DNA of 64,000 bases from Hemicordylus capensis (lineage: Eukaryota; Chordata; Lepidosauria; Squamata; Cordylidae): positions 4,536,001 through 4,600,000 of the forward strand of contig NC_069657.1 in assembly GCF_027244095.1 (NCBI RefSeq), read 5' to 3'. Within the stretch, counting starts at the first letter, position 1. Every line of letters begins with the position of its first letter. Positions 47,201-56,315 of the stretch are shown one piece after another. The notes under the pieces are model-generated. The model saw nothing but the letters and a program-made list of their open reading frames with translations, had not been told where the DNA came from and did not search any database. A program made the translations under genes and the position numbers.

Positions 47201-50200
47201 GTTTTCATTCTGTAGCTTGAGCTGTTTTAAGCACTGAGGAGATCTGCCCACATGCACTGGGTTAAGGATCTTCAAGTATGACTACTTCCTACCTTTTGGA
47301 GCATGTGGGGGGATGTAATCCCAAGCTTGGGTGACCTCTTCTACACCAGCCAGAAGACACCTTCACAGTGAGTACCAATGTACCTTTTACCTTGCCTGCT
47401 AGTGGTAGGCAAGAGAAGGGATTTGGTCAAGTGTCAGACAGTTTGTTAAATGTGTTTACCTTACATGGCTTATTTTAAAAAACCCACAAATTATGGTTTT
47501 ACTTATAAGTACAAAACATGGTTAAAAATGAGAGAATTGGTGGGGCCTTCCCAAGTACTTCAGCAAAAACTCATCAAGTCTGATAGATAACAAGAGCAAG
47601 AAAAGCTCCTCGCCTCTGCCATCGCAGAGACCAGACTGCAGATCTTTCCCTCTCTTTCTGAGGAAAGAGAGCTTTCCTCAGTTGAAGCTCCTGAGAATCA
47701 AACCAGCTCCTGCCTGCATAGGCCTGCCTGCTTCTTGGTCACTCAGGAGTAGGACAGAACATTGGAAGCTCTTTTTTATGTGCAGACAGAAATGTGTAAA
47801 TTAATCCGTATCTGTCACACTTTATCTTCTCTGCCCTCAAAAGATCCCTGTGAGGTAGTTTTGCTGCTGCTCTCATTTTAGAGTTTGGGGAAACAGTAAG
47901 AAAAAGAGTGGCTTGCCCATGGTGATCAGCGGGTTGGATTCAGATCTTCCCGGAGTAAACCCTTTTGACTGCCATTAGAGCCAATGTGGGTGGTGCAGAG
48001 ATCTCTCCACTCAACCTACTTCAGAGGATAACCCATTGCTCTGAGTCTCTTGGAGGGAGAAATGTAACAAAGACCTTGGTGGCTAGGTCTGTCGAAAAGA
48101 AAGCCATGTAGCTCTTCCTAAAAGAGGGTTTTTGCTCTTTGCTTCAGGAACTGATCTTTGAGGGAGTGGTGGGAAAATTTTATGCAGAGGAGTTTCCCCT
48201 CAGGAAATCTTGCCAGACTTCTATTTACCAGCCTTGATGCAAAATCAAAGTTGCCATCTCTACTTGGCTTATTGGCTGCTGCTTCCCAGAAGAAAAGAGT
48301 TTGGTGCCCAAATGGCTTCTTTTGTCGCGGAGACTTACCACTACTCAGCAGCCTGCTGCAATGGCTCTCTGTCCAAAGCAGTGGTGTGTGTGCAGCAAGA
48401 ACTATTTATTCTGTCCAGGGAGCACTAAGAACATCAGGGTGGTTCAACAGCACCTGTGCATTTCAACGGGTCATGCACATGGGCTGAACTAACCCGAGCA
48501 TGGAAGAGAGACCCGTTCTTAAGTTGGGAGTACTTCAGCCTTCCCATTAGGCTGAAGTACTCCCAACTGTTCTTAACAAATGTTCTTAAACATTTGACTG
48601 ATTCAGATTTCTACCTGTTTGTTACAGTTCTACAAAACTGCTTAAGAGTCATTAGTTCAAATCACAGACCGTACAATGGGAGAAGTTGCCTTCTCAAAAC
48701 CAGTGAGATATAATGGACTGGCCACGTTCTAGAAAGAGATTCAGGTGCTACACTCAGGCAGGCATGACACGACATGACATGGACCGTGCTATAAAAGTAC
48801 AATATTTTCAGTCTGAGAAGCTCACGAGCAAACTGTCTTTTCAGGCGCAAAGAAAAAGAAAGCCTCAAAACCACTGAGCTTCAAAGTAGGAGTTGGGAAA
48901 GTGATCCGGGGTGTAAGTATGCTGTGCGGCTGGTTTGTGTCTGTCAGTCTCCCTTGCCCTGCTGTTAGCAGAGAATGCCTGTGGTCAGGAAGCTGTCAGG
49001 CCACCTGCTCAAGTCCTCCAAGAAGGTCAGTGTCCTCAAGCCTGCGAGTGGCAGGCAAGAGAAGGAATCTGTTATAACAATATATGTCACTTCTTCTAAG
49101 TGAGACACATGACTGAAAAAGTATTACTGAGTGCATTGCCCCCAAGAGATCAGCAAGAAGATCAGGGGCCTAGAGCACCTTTCTTATGAGGCAAGACTAC
49201 AACATCTGGAGCTTTTTAGTTTAGAAAAAAGACAACTGCGGGGAGACATGATAGGGGTCTATAAAATCATGCATGGTGTGGAGAAAGTTGAGAGAAATTA
49301 TTTTCCCTCTCACACAGCATTAGAACCAGGGGTCACTCCATGAAATTGATTGCCAGGTCTAGGACCAATCAAAGGAAGTACTGTTTCACACAATGTGGTG
49401 ACAGCCAACAGCCTGGATGGCTTTAAGGGGTTTGGATGACTTCATGGAGGTCTATCAATGGCTACCAGTCAGAGGGCTGTGGGCCACCTCCAGCTTCAGA
49501 GGCAGGATGCCCCTGAGTACCAGTTGCAGGAGCGTACGGGCAGGAGAGAGGGCATGTCCTCAACTCCTGTCTGTAGCTTCCAGTGGCATCTGGTTGGCCA
49601 CTCTGCAAAACAGGATGCTGGACTAGATGGGCCTGATTCAGCAGGACTGTTCTTAAGTCAACACCTGAGAAAAGGGTTGAATATTCTGCATTACTTTCTG
49701 CCTTCTCACAGACTGTTTTATCACCAAAACTTTCTTTAAACATCCATGGTTTATTCAGTAAATTTTCCCATCCACTTGACAATATGCTTCTTATATTTTA
49801 AAGTTTAGGGGTGAGGAATAATATTGTTCATCAAAGTAATTACAGTAACCCTGGCTGCTCCTTAATCAGGACCAAAACAGCAGGGTCTTGGGCTGCTTCC
49901 GAGCACCCACTAGAGCAGGAGACGCAGGAAGCAGCCCTAGTTGGAAAGCTCTGTAACTGTGCAGCAGTAGAGAAATGTTCTTGCCTGCATGTTATGTGTA
50001 GATTGCAGCACATTCCCCAAGTTCTTGTTTTTCAGTGGGATGAAGCGCTGTTAACAATGAGCAAAGGAGAGAAGGCGCACCTGGAAATCGAACCAGAATG
50101 GGCTTATGGGAAGAAAGGGCAACCAGATGCCAAGTATCCTTGTCAGGTTCAGTTGTACTATGATCTGATTTGTAACAAGTTCTAGTAAGAACTAATCTGC

Positions 50201-51370
50201 CTACTTTCCTTTCACTATCTCTACAACTGGACTAAATTTGGTTCAAATCGAGGTCGACAAGTTAGATCTCTTACACCTCAAATGTTCATGTGTCTACCAT
50301 CTTGGATTGGGATGGATGACATCATTATAGACCACGATTGATGTGCCCCTTTGTGTCAGTCACTACAACTATCAAATTTGGTCCAAATCAGTTAGATAGT
50401 CCTCAAGTTAGTGCACTTGCGCCTCAAAAGTTTACACGTCCACCATATTGAATCGGGGTGGATGACATAATCAAACGAAGCCATTGAGGTATCCTTATGT
50501 GTTCCTACAACTGTACCCAATTTGGTTCATATTGGTCCAGGCCCTGCAAAGTGGATGCAGGGGACAGACAAACAGAATGCCGGGTGATCTCATAAGCCTA
50601 CTGGAAAGTATGCTAAAATGAGGTTTGTGGAAATTCTTAGCTCTGATGAAGAGGGCAGAGTTGGTGCCATCCATCTCCAAGCATGAGCACCAAACATAGG
50701 ACAAATGTAGATCCTCCCTTTCATTGTTGGGGGGTGGGAGGGACTGGGGAGAAAGTATTTATAGTGTGGCAGCCTGCAGACTGACTTGGGGTTAGATATC
50801 GTGCTGGCACTGGGTGGAAAACTCTGAATATACTGGAAGGAGCAGCAAATGCAGAAATAGGTTTTTGTCTGGAGGCAAGGTAGAATATTTGGGTCCCCCT
50901 GCTGTGCAGCTCTATTCTATAGTAATGAGAACAGTCCCATGACAAAATGTAACAAGAAATGCCCCGTAGCAGAACAAAGAAACCAGAAGCTGTCTAGCTG
51001 AGGTAGTTGTGTCCCAGGACTGACAGCTTCTTCAGTGACTGCACGCTTTAAAAAGAAAGGGAATTGATACTGTACATTTAGTAGGGGGAAGAATCTGTTT
51101 CTTAGGAAAACAATCTCACAAACTGCCTTTCCTGGCTAGTTTTTGACAGCAAATTGAGAATGTCTGCAACTGGCTTCTCCATCCCCAAATCATGGGAAAT
51201 ATTAACTATTCTGTCCGTTTCCATATTCAGCTGGTCCTGGTGCTTAAGTGGGGTTAATTTATATATGGAATATGACCTGTGCTATAGAAGAAAGCCCTTA
51301 ACATTTACACCTCAGGATTCCACCAAATGCAAAACTTTTCTTTGAAGTTGAATTGGTGGACATTGAATGA
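31236..51370 (+). CDS. FKBP3: FKBP3 (FKBP25) nuclear peptidyl-prolyl isomerase, complete
   Basis: FKBP3 is the nuclear FK506/rapamycin-binding immunophilin; it isomerises Xaa-Pro bonds and binds nucleic acid and chromatin factors. Seven coding exons: 31236-31337, 34810-34911, 39407-39514, 40683-40818, 48845-48912, 50036-50133 and 51316-51370. Together they give 222 residues (human 224) with every phase matching. Residues 1-68 form the N-terminal helical BTHB domain ([20 protein letters not shown]). A charged linker follows ([18 protein letters not shown]). The C-terminal PPIase domain starts [15 protein letters not shown] and includes [16 protein letters not shown], a basic AKKKKASK loop, the pocket Trp in [22 protein letters not shown] and [10 protein letters not shown]. 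The start ATG sits in GTGCCATGG. Introns are packed with repeats, including a DIRS element in intron 4. Divergent from FANCM and tail-to-tail with PRPF39, as in human. Confidence 0.96.
31439..31740 (+). mobile_element. 5S-derived chimeric SINE in FKBP3 intron 1
   Basis: The head GGCTAAGCAGGGTCTGCCCT is followed by the tRNA-like AGCAGGTCCCAGGTCCCCTCCC and the tail CCAAGGGCCTGACTCGGTAT. It starts only about 100 bp after the exon 1 donor. Confidence 0.72.
31840..32030 (+). mobile_element. tRNA-headed variant of the same SINE tail
   Basis: It lacks the 5S head: it starts CTAGAGCATCTGCTCTGCATGC, AGGTCCCAGGTTCCCTCCCTGG, then has the shared tail GAAGACAATACTGAGCTGGA. A similar copy is at 54490-54680. 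Confidence 0.7.
32545..32890 (+). mobile_element. CR1-like LINE 3' end
   Basis: It holds TTTTTCACACAACGCGTGATCC, CCACAGGATGTGGTCACAGCC, GGCCACCTCCAGCCTCAAAG and CAGGATGCTGGACTAGATGG. Same tail as at 14802 and 49115. Confidence 0.82.
32891..33692. other. FKBP3 intron 1 sequence
   Basis: Unique-looking, no exon recognised. Confidence 0.3.
33695..34083. mobile_element. Tigger/pogo-like MITE
   Basis: Ends CAGGAGACCCTCGTTATTCA and AATAACGAGGGCCACCTG are inverted copies flanked by TA on both sides. TA duplication and the GACCCTCGTTAT terminus suit a Tc1/mariner-pogo (Tigger) derivative. No transposase. Confidence 0.7.
34810..34911 (+). CDS. FKBP3: FKBP3 exon 2
   Basis: 34 codons, [20 protein letters not shown] to LFETK, between TTATAG and GTAGGT. 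It completes the helical N-terminal domain and is near-identical to human. Confidence 0.95.
35182..35244 (+). repeat. ATT microsatellite
   Basis: About 20 TTA/ATT units, followed by degenerate AT-rich repeats to 35300. Confidence 0.95.
35301..37142 (+). mobile_element. R4/Dong-like LINE 3' fragment, interrupted by a hAT MITE
   Basis: The left part (35301-35878) encodes [20 protein letters not shown], a zinc knuckle [18 protein letters not shown] and the start of the restriction-like endonuclease ([22 protein letters not shown]). After the MITE (35879-37104), coding resumes [13 protein letters not shown] and a stop at 37142. The CCHC plus PD...KKE layout marks the R4/Dong type with a restriction-like endonuclease. 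It is 5' truncated and lies in FKBP3 intron 2. Confidence 0.82.
35879..37104. mobile_element. hAT MITE, 1.2 kb, inside the R4/Dong LINE
   Basis: Ends TAGGGATGTGC and GCACACCCCTA, exact 8-bp duplication CCAGATAT at 35871-35878 and 37105-37112. Large inverted halves (for example AAACCTTAAAGACGCGTAAA near 36720 against GTTTACGCGTCTTTAAGG near 36236) surround the middle. No transposase recognised. Confidence 0.87.
37165..37480 (-). mobile_element. LINE 3' end remnant (L2-like, reverse)
   Basis: It contains TTATTTGTTAGCCACCCCAT, an A-rich block, and TCACTGGGGAGGCTGTTCCATAAG, which resembles the reverse of an L2 coding end. Confidence 0.5.
37768..38860 (+). mobile_element. 5S-derived chimeric SINE split by a Tc1 element
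   Basis: The 5S-like head (37768-37853, AGGTAAGTAGGGTCTGCCCT, GAATGGGAGACTA) continues at 38634 with GGAGTGTGAGCATTGTAAGA and runs to the tail CTGACTCAGTATATGGCAG near 38845. The 780 bp between is a Tc1 derivative. Confidence 0.82.
37854..38633. mobile_element. Tc1/mariner deletion derivative with long inverted repeats
   Basis: CAGGTGAAACTCGGAAAATT and its complement form about 220-bp inverted ends, flanked by TA (37852-37853 and 38634-38635). The reverse strand of the middle codes a Tc1 transposase C-terminus: [17 protein letters not shown], ending [12 protein letters not shown] and a stop at about 38135. That includes the region of the final catalytic acidic residue (DPIENLWG). The first two catalytic Asp regions are missing, and two stops lie just upstream. 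Confidence 0.85.
39407..39514 (+). CDS. FKBP3: FKBP3 exon 3
   Basis: 36 codons of charged linker, [20 protein letters not shown] to EEAVDE, between TTTCCAG and GTAGGC. Confidence 0.93.
39665..39975 (+). repeat. Unclassified dispersed repeat, copy 1
   Basis: It starts TTCTAGCAAGAACTAATCTG, holds CTACAACTGGACTAAATTTGG and GGGGTGGATGACA, and ends CTCATAAGCCTGCTGGAAAG. A second copy is at 50165-50630. No coding potential. Confidence 0.7.
39976..40682. other. FKBP3 intron 3 sequence
   Basis: No exon or named repeat recognised before the exon 4 acceptor. Confidence 0.3.
40683..40818 (+). CDS. FKBP3: FKBP3 exon 4
   Basis: 136 bp, [20 protein letters not shown] to DSNIQT, between CTTCCAG and GTAAGT. 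It opens the PPIase domain and holds the [13 protein letters not shown] strand and loop. It ends in phase 1. Confidence 0.95.
41055..41510 (-). mobile_element. L2 LINE 3' end, reverse
   Basis: TATTTATACCCCTCCCTTCC...GGGGTGGCTCACAATAAGAA is an L2-like tail on the minus strand. The reverse of GGGCGTGCCAAAGCCGAGGG encodes the conserved PRLWHALPE-type segment. Confidence 0.7.
41674..47384 (+). mobile_element. DIRS-like retroelement B, fossil
   Basis: The left end (41674 to about 41835) and right end (about 47225-47384) are inverted copies (CCCACATGCACTGGGTTAAG and complement). The internal complementary region at about 46975-47105 joins copies of both termini. Parts: gag-like region (about 42290-44050), reverse transcriptase (about 44140-45060), RNase H (about 45190-45640), tyrosine recombinase (about 46010-46940). 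It lies in FKBP3 intron 4. Broken, roughly five breaks by eye. It preserves longer reading frames than the other two copies and may be the youngest of the three. Confidence 0.9.
47385..48844. other. FKBP3 intron 4, right part
   Basis: No exon seen before 48845. A short palindrome CTTAAGTTGGGAGTACTTCAGCC/GGCTGAAGTACTCCCAACTG sits at 48519-48570. Confidence 0.4.
48845..48912 (+). CDS. FKBP3: FKBP3 exon 5
   Basis: 68 bp coding for the basic insertion AKKKKASK and [12 protein letters not shown], between TTTTCAG and GTAAGT. The lysine run is characteristic of FKBP25 within the FKBP family. Confidence 0.94.
49115..49660 (+). mobile_element. CR1-like LINE 3' end
   Basis: It codes [37 protein letters not shown], then the CR1 tail to CAGGATGCTGGACTAGATGG. 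It is the longest CR1 coding remnant here and lies in FKBP3 intron 5. Confidence 0.85.
50036..50133 (+). CDS. FKBP3: FKBP3 exon 6
   Basis: 98 bp, [20 protein letters not shown] to GQPDA plus two bases of the Lys codon, after TTTTTCAG. The donor is AA|GTATCC, a weak match to GTAAGT. Reading through it would give an alternative tail of about 18 residues before a stop near 50185. Confidence 0.9.
50165..50630 (+). repeat. Unclassified dispersed repeat, copy 2
   Basis: Longer copy of the repeat at 39665, with the same first and last words and an extra internal module (CTACAACTATCAAATTTGGTCC). It starts about 30 bp after the FKBP3 exon 6 donor. Confidence 0.7.
51316..51370 (+). CDS. FKBP3: FKBP3 exon 7 (terminal)
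   Basis: After ACCTCAG a single G completes the split Lys codon, followed by [17 protein letters not shown] and TGA. The phase fits exon 6 ending at 50133 and matches human [17 protein letters not shown]. Confidence 0.94.
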
Positions 51371-51972
51371 TGGATTTTGTCCTTCCTCCTGATCTCAGAC
51401 AACTGTGACGATGCAGACTTGTGTCCAGGACATACAATGGTGGCCTTCTGTGCGAAGAAGGGGAAGAACTTTTATGCTAAGTTGCTGTTGTGTGTTAGCC
51501 TAAATTAAGACTGTCTTATATAAGGCTCTGACTTTCATTGCTACTATTCCACAGTGTCATAAAAACTCTTTGACACACAATGTGCTGCTGGCTGATTGAA
51601 TATGTCATTTTAAATGTACCATGAGTGGTCCTTGCATTACAAATGCCTGAAGCTGAACTTTGGAAGGAAAATTATAGCGAAAACCAGAGCCCCTCCTGTG
51701 TTGACTTATTTGCCACATTGCAAGAAGTTCTAATCTCATCCTTTCCGCTAGGTGATCAATTAGAACAAAAGTAATTAAGATTCTAAAGGAAAACCCGCTC
51801 AAGTTGCTTACACACAGAGGGTGTCCAGTTTTCTAAACAGCGGTTTCCTTGGGCATGTGTGGCATATAAGTAGCAGCATATCAATCAAGCATATCAGTGT
51901 GCTTGCAGTGATTCAAGAGACTTCTTTCCTACTACCTCAGTAGAGGGAGCTTGCTTTTGCTAACACAGGAGC

Positions 51973-51978
51973 AATAAA
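51973..51978 (+). terminator. Candidate FKBP3 poly(A) signal
   Basis: An AATAAA lies about 600 bp after the FKBP3 stop codon on the sense strand, before the converging PRPF39 3' end. It is the best candidate I see; no cDNA evidence is available here. Confidence 0.55.
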
Positions 51979-52599
51979 GGCTTGTGGATAGGACACAGGG
52001 GAGCCCTCTCAGCAGGGCAGCCAGTGTTTCTCTGGGCGGGGGGAGGTGGAGATCCTCATCCCTCTTCAGACATTCTACTAAAAATGCTGCAGCTGTCTAC
52101 AGCCTCTAAAATGGGGCGAGATGTCCTGCCCCAGTCCCCTCGGGCATCCCTGGCAGTGGGCTACTCACAGTGACGTTCTTCTGAAGAGGTGACCACCCCA
52201 TCTGTGGCAGGCACTTTTGAGTGTACAGCATCTGAAGAGGGCCTCTGGCAGTTGATAAACTGCGACAGATCCCAAAATAAGAGTTACAGAACAAGGGGGA
52301 GATTACCCTCACCTCTAATCTCGAGTTATGTCCATGTTACACTGTTCAAGACAAGGTTATAGTTTGGTGAGGGGAGAGATGGCTTTTGCCCTTTTGAACA
52401 TGTAGAGTGGTTTGAGCGTCAAATGCCTCCCAAAAATGGAGTGTTTCAGGATTGTCTTAGCTGCGCTGTACAGCAAGATGGCTGCATAGCAGTGCACTTA
52501 AAGCAGGAGCTACCTCAAAGTGGCAGTAATGCCTTAGATTTATATTGAAGCTCAGAGCTTAAGAGATCATGCACCTCTCACAAGAAAAATAACTGTTTG

Positions 52600-53309
52600 G
52601 GGAAAGTTGACACAATTTGGTTTTATTACAAAAGACATTTTAACCAAACAAAAATTTCTCAACGTGTACAAGAAAATTCAATACAAAATTCACCCCAAAC
52701 ACAGCATGGTTCCAGCAACACACTTCATTTTAGTTACTTTTTAATTAATCCAAAGGGATGCCCTATACATTATGCAGTTTCACCCTTTAATATCTTTGCA
52801 AAAAATCACTTCACAGCTTTCAAATGCTGCAATTGTAAACTGATAAAGCCAAAACAGACACACTTATAGGGGTGAGGATGGGACTTTGGAAGTGTTCAAA
52901 GGACATTTCACTTCAGTAGAGGGATGGGAAACCAAAAAAAATCAAGGAGAAAGCCCCAGCTGTGGGGCAGAGCAAGCCTGTTCTAGCCACCTTCAAATCA
53001 TCACTAGGGACAAACTTTGGCCAGTGCTTTATAAACAGGTTCTGGACTTGCAGATTAACATTCCCAATGTGATATTAACTGAAAATATTATTCTGCACAC
53101 TTTAATAACTTCAGTAGGAGGGAAATAATTGAGGCTCTCAAACTAAGGACAGAAAGATATCAACACACACGTTTGTCACATGTACCCTGTGAGCTCATTG
53201 CACATGCAGAAAAGACAAAATTTCACATGACAGTTTGTTCACATCCCTGTTGGTTTTTGTAGAAAAACAAAAACATCTTGACACCCCATTTCTGTTCATA
53301 CTGTTCTTC
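52600..53309 (-). other. PRPF39: PRPF39 3' UTR with poly(A) signal
   Basis: The minus strand runs about 690 bp from the PRPF39 stop to an AATAAA at 52627-52622. The sequence is AT-rich and has no recognisable repeat. The end is roughly 620 bp from the candidate FKBP3 poly(A) signal, so the two genes converge closely. Confidence 0.65.
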
Positions 53310-53366
53310 TCAAGTTGAAGGGGACTGATAATATTGTCCATAATTCCATGCATTTGGGTAGTTGTA
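53310..53366 (-). CDS. PRPF39: PRPF39 terminal coding exon
   Basis: 19 codons including TGA, YNYPNAWNYGQYYQSPST. It is the Tyr/Asn-rich tail typical of PRPF39. It is too short for an ORF scan and was found from its amino-acid pattern. Confidence 0.86.
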   Translation of the reverse strand, partial: YNYPNAWNYGQYYQSPST

Positions 53367-53926
53367 CTAGATGGGGGGGAAATGGGAGAGATGTTAGCAG
53401 AGGAAAACATCCCACAGTTGTGCCAACCCATAAACCCCATTACTCCTCAAAAGAGAAAGGTCAACAGCAGGTTCCACTCACGTCAAGCACTTAAGTGTTT
53501 CCACAAACTAACAGCAAAAAGAAGGGCAGCATTCAGACTCAATCCCTTCGAAATGGAACTTCAGCTAGTCATCACTAATGGGACTTAGTCATGGCTAATG
53601 AGGCTGGTTGTTGCCTTTGCAATACAAGGAATGCTGGCTGCCGCACGCACGCACACACACACACACCCCCATGTGCTCTGATACAAACAAATTTGCGACA
53701 TGGCATGGAGGCTTCATCTGGTGAGGGGGAGACGTCAGAGAGGCAAGGTGCCTTCTAAATGTTTAATCTGAAACCCACCCACACACACCCCTCTCCGATA
53801 CTCACTTGGTACCAGGCATTATAATTGTAGGCAGCCTGATTTGCTTGCATGTCTCCATCCATCATTTGGCCAGACGCAAGAGCTGCCTCATCACCGTGGG
53901 CCCGCTTCTCATCCGGCTCCTCACAG
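53310..53926 (-). CDS. PRPF39: PRPF39, last two coding exons (partial)
   Basis: PRPF39 is a U1 snRNP-associated pre-mRNA splicing factor built of HAT repeats. The minus strand has an exon at 53926-53806 (CEEPDEKRAHGDEAALASGQ, then DGDMQANQAAYNYNAWYQ) and a terminal exon at 53366-53310 (YNYPNAWNYGQYYQSPST, stop). The human C-terminus, as I recall it, has the same order: SEEPEEKKAH..., DGDLQANQAVYNYSAWYQ, YNYQNPWNYGQYYPPPPT. Borders are TTGCAG/GTGAGT and CTAG, phases agree. Only this tail is present; earlier exons should lie at higher coordinates, beyond or around the DIRS element at 56316-62540, and none was recognised up to 64000. Confidence 0.87.
53806..53926 (-). CDS. PRPF39: PRPF39 penultimate coding exon
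   Basis: 121 bp, starting in phase 1 and ending at TACCAA|GTGAGT. It encodes the acidic/basic linker and AAYNYNAWYQ. Confidence 0.87.
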
Positions 53927-54489
53927 CTGCAAGAGTGAATACATGGTGCTGCTATTCTACAGAGTTCAGTTTGGCCCTGTGATTTGCCACGACTATCCCG
54001 ACACTAGAAGTTCCTGGGTGAGCTTCGTGGAAAGGCTGACTCCTCAGGGCATTACAAGACAGGTGAGAGAACTGCAGGCAGCTGAGGCTGAACCCACTGC
54101 CAGCAGCACAAGAACTCTTGTGCCTGGGCTGGTCTTTTGTAGCAGCAGCCACCACCGCCTGCTCTGGTTAGCACTGCAATGCTAGGGAGAGAGCCGTGAA
54201 CTGGGAGCCAGTTGCCCAGAATCTACCACTGCCTCAGGGTCAGACATAATGATCCTCCAAGGATCCTCACATCTTCTTAGAACTTCTACATTAATTGTGA
54301 TGAATTTGGAGGACTCCTAAGCCCTATTCCATTGCCTCAACTGCTCCCTTTTGCCCACTTTCCACAGGAATCTCCAGCTTGTAAGTCTATGAAACACACC
54401 TCAAGCATGCTTTCCCTCCCACATCTGTCTGACCAAGAGGGGAATCCAGGCCTTGTTTCCAGATTTTGCATTTGCACCTCTGAAGTTAA

Positions 54490-54680
54490 CTACGGTTGTA
54501 CCTAGGGGTGCCGCTCTATGGAAGGGCATCTGCTTTGTATGCAGGAGGTCACAGGTTTGGTCCCTGGCAGCATCTCCAGGTAGGCCTGAGAAAGACTCTT
54601 GCCTGGAGCCTTAGGGAGTCCGTGTTAACAGTAGTGGGCTAGATGGAACAATAGCCTGACTCAGCAGAGGGCAGCCTCCG
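54490..54680 (+). mobile_element. tRNA-headed SINE with 5S-SINE tail, old copy
   Basis: It reads GGGCATCTGCTTTGTATGCA, GGTTTGGTCCCTGGCAGCATCTCC, then a diverged tail ending AGCCTGACTCAGCAGAGGGC. Confidence 0.6.
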
Positions 54681-56169
54681 ATGGCCCAGAAGTGTGTTGC
54701 TAGAACAGCCTGCTTGGGGGCTACAAACAGGATGTGATTTGGAACTGCAGGCTTGCAGTCTCCAGCTTGGCTATGAGCTCACGGGACTGTGAACTCCGCA
54801 CATGCCCATATTTGGCAAAACTCTCAAGTTGGCAACTTAACACAAGCAAACATGGGGCAACCATAACCCAAGTCCAGTACAACAAACAACTGAAAGCTGT
54901 AACCCTATGGCCCCCCTCTATTCAGAGAAGGAAGCTGGCCAAGGAGATGCACGTCAAGGAGTGAGCCTCTTTCTCAAGCGAATAATAAAACCCTTTTGGC
55001 ATAAAAGATTAGTTTCACTCATCGTCTTCACAGGAACTCGGATAAGGCTGAGCACTCCCACCCCACTATCGCCATGCTAACAGCCTGGAACGGACCAGAA
55101 AGAATAGTTGTTAAAGGGATCAAAAGAGTCATCATCTCCCTACCTGGAAGGTCTTCCTGGTGTGTCAGGTAAGCCTTGAGCTCACCCATTCACTCAAGCC
55201 CAGACACTTTGCTCATTTCACGTTATTGTTCATCAAGATCACACCTACTGGTGATTGAATCAAGCAATATGAAATTTGCCAGCCCCAACAGCAAGGAGGT
55301 GTGGCCTGGGTGTGGCCTGAAGGCACGATTTTGCCTCTTTCGAGCCCAAATGTCAACAAATGTTGTGTTCTGGCTTTAGCTACACCAACAGCTACAGCTT
55401 TTGCTCCAGTCTCGATTCCAGCTTCGATCCCAACCTCCGCTTTGGACCGGTCTTCAGACCCAAACTGCACCCCACACTGGGCCACCCTAGAGAATTGAAC
55501 CTAGAGACCCAATCACTTCTGGAAAGTCTAAAGCTGCTCTTCAGGTCCTTTCTCTAGCCAGCCCTGAGCTGATTCTGTAATAATTCAAACCTTAAGCTAA
55601 AACACCTCCTCATGAGATTCTAAATTTGCAGTTAATATTTTATTGCCTCCTCACCTTGCCTAATCAACCTTTTCTTTTTCCAGTACCTCAATAATCCCTA
55701 AATACATCTGACTGTACCATATCTCTTTCTTTTTCATTATTTCCAGACCAAAACTTTGCACAAGTTTATTCTGTAACAGACTGTCCACTATGGTCTCGCT
55801 AATTCCCCACACAAGCTCAAAGGCAGTCTAGGGGCATTCTGCCAGCACTCCAAAGCTGTTAACAAGAGCACTTCACTACTTTGCTAAGGCAAAGATGGAC
55901 TTTTTGCTTTCCCATCAGACAGTGGCAATGGGATGGAACCGTACTGCCTTCTCCCACACGAGCCTGCCCAAGTGTTGTGTCCATCACTTCCTGCTTTTGG
56001 AAACAGCACAGGTAGTAACCAGGAAGAAGGCTTTTATCGTTATGGCAACCCATGTGTGCAAGACCCTTCCCCACAGATGCTCACCTGGACCGACATCCAA
56101 TGTCTTTCTGACACCAGGAAACACAGTGTTTATTTGTTCAGACATTCCAGCTTGCCATCTAGCTCATTT
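54681..56169. other. PRPF39 intron or flank without recognised exon
   Basis: Several short ORFs with no recognisable family. I did not find the preceding PRPF39 exon (expected near LLKEQDSLKRKAENG in human). Confidence 0.3.
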
Positions 56170-56315
56170 TAGCTAAAGGTAGAGTTGTGCCACTGAGTAA
56201 ATGTTGACTCCTGGCAAACACAGAACCCTGTGGTTGTCTTTGGTAGACTACAGGAGGGGTTTACCATTGTCTCCTGCGCAGTGTGAGATGATGCCTTTCA
56301 GCATCTTCCTATATC
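56170..56315 (-). mobile_element. tRNA-headed SINE family 1, reverse partial copy
   Basis: AGCTAAAGGTAGAGTTGTGCC...GAGATGATGCCTTTCAGCATC is the reverse of the family 1 tail. It stops abruptly where DIRS element C begins. Confidence 0.75.

Noticed and set aside
50036-50185. The frame through 50185 as the true FKBP3 C-terminus
   Set aside because: Exon 7 at 51316-51370 restores the conserved [15 protein letters not shown] ending with the correct phase; the read-through is kept only as a possible isoform.
54734-55560. Possible additional host exon or ERV remnant
   Set aside because: Short ORFs here match no family I recognise and lack convincing splice borders.
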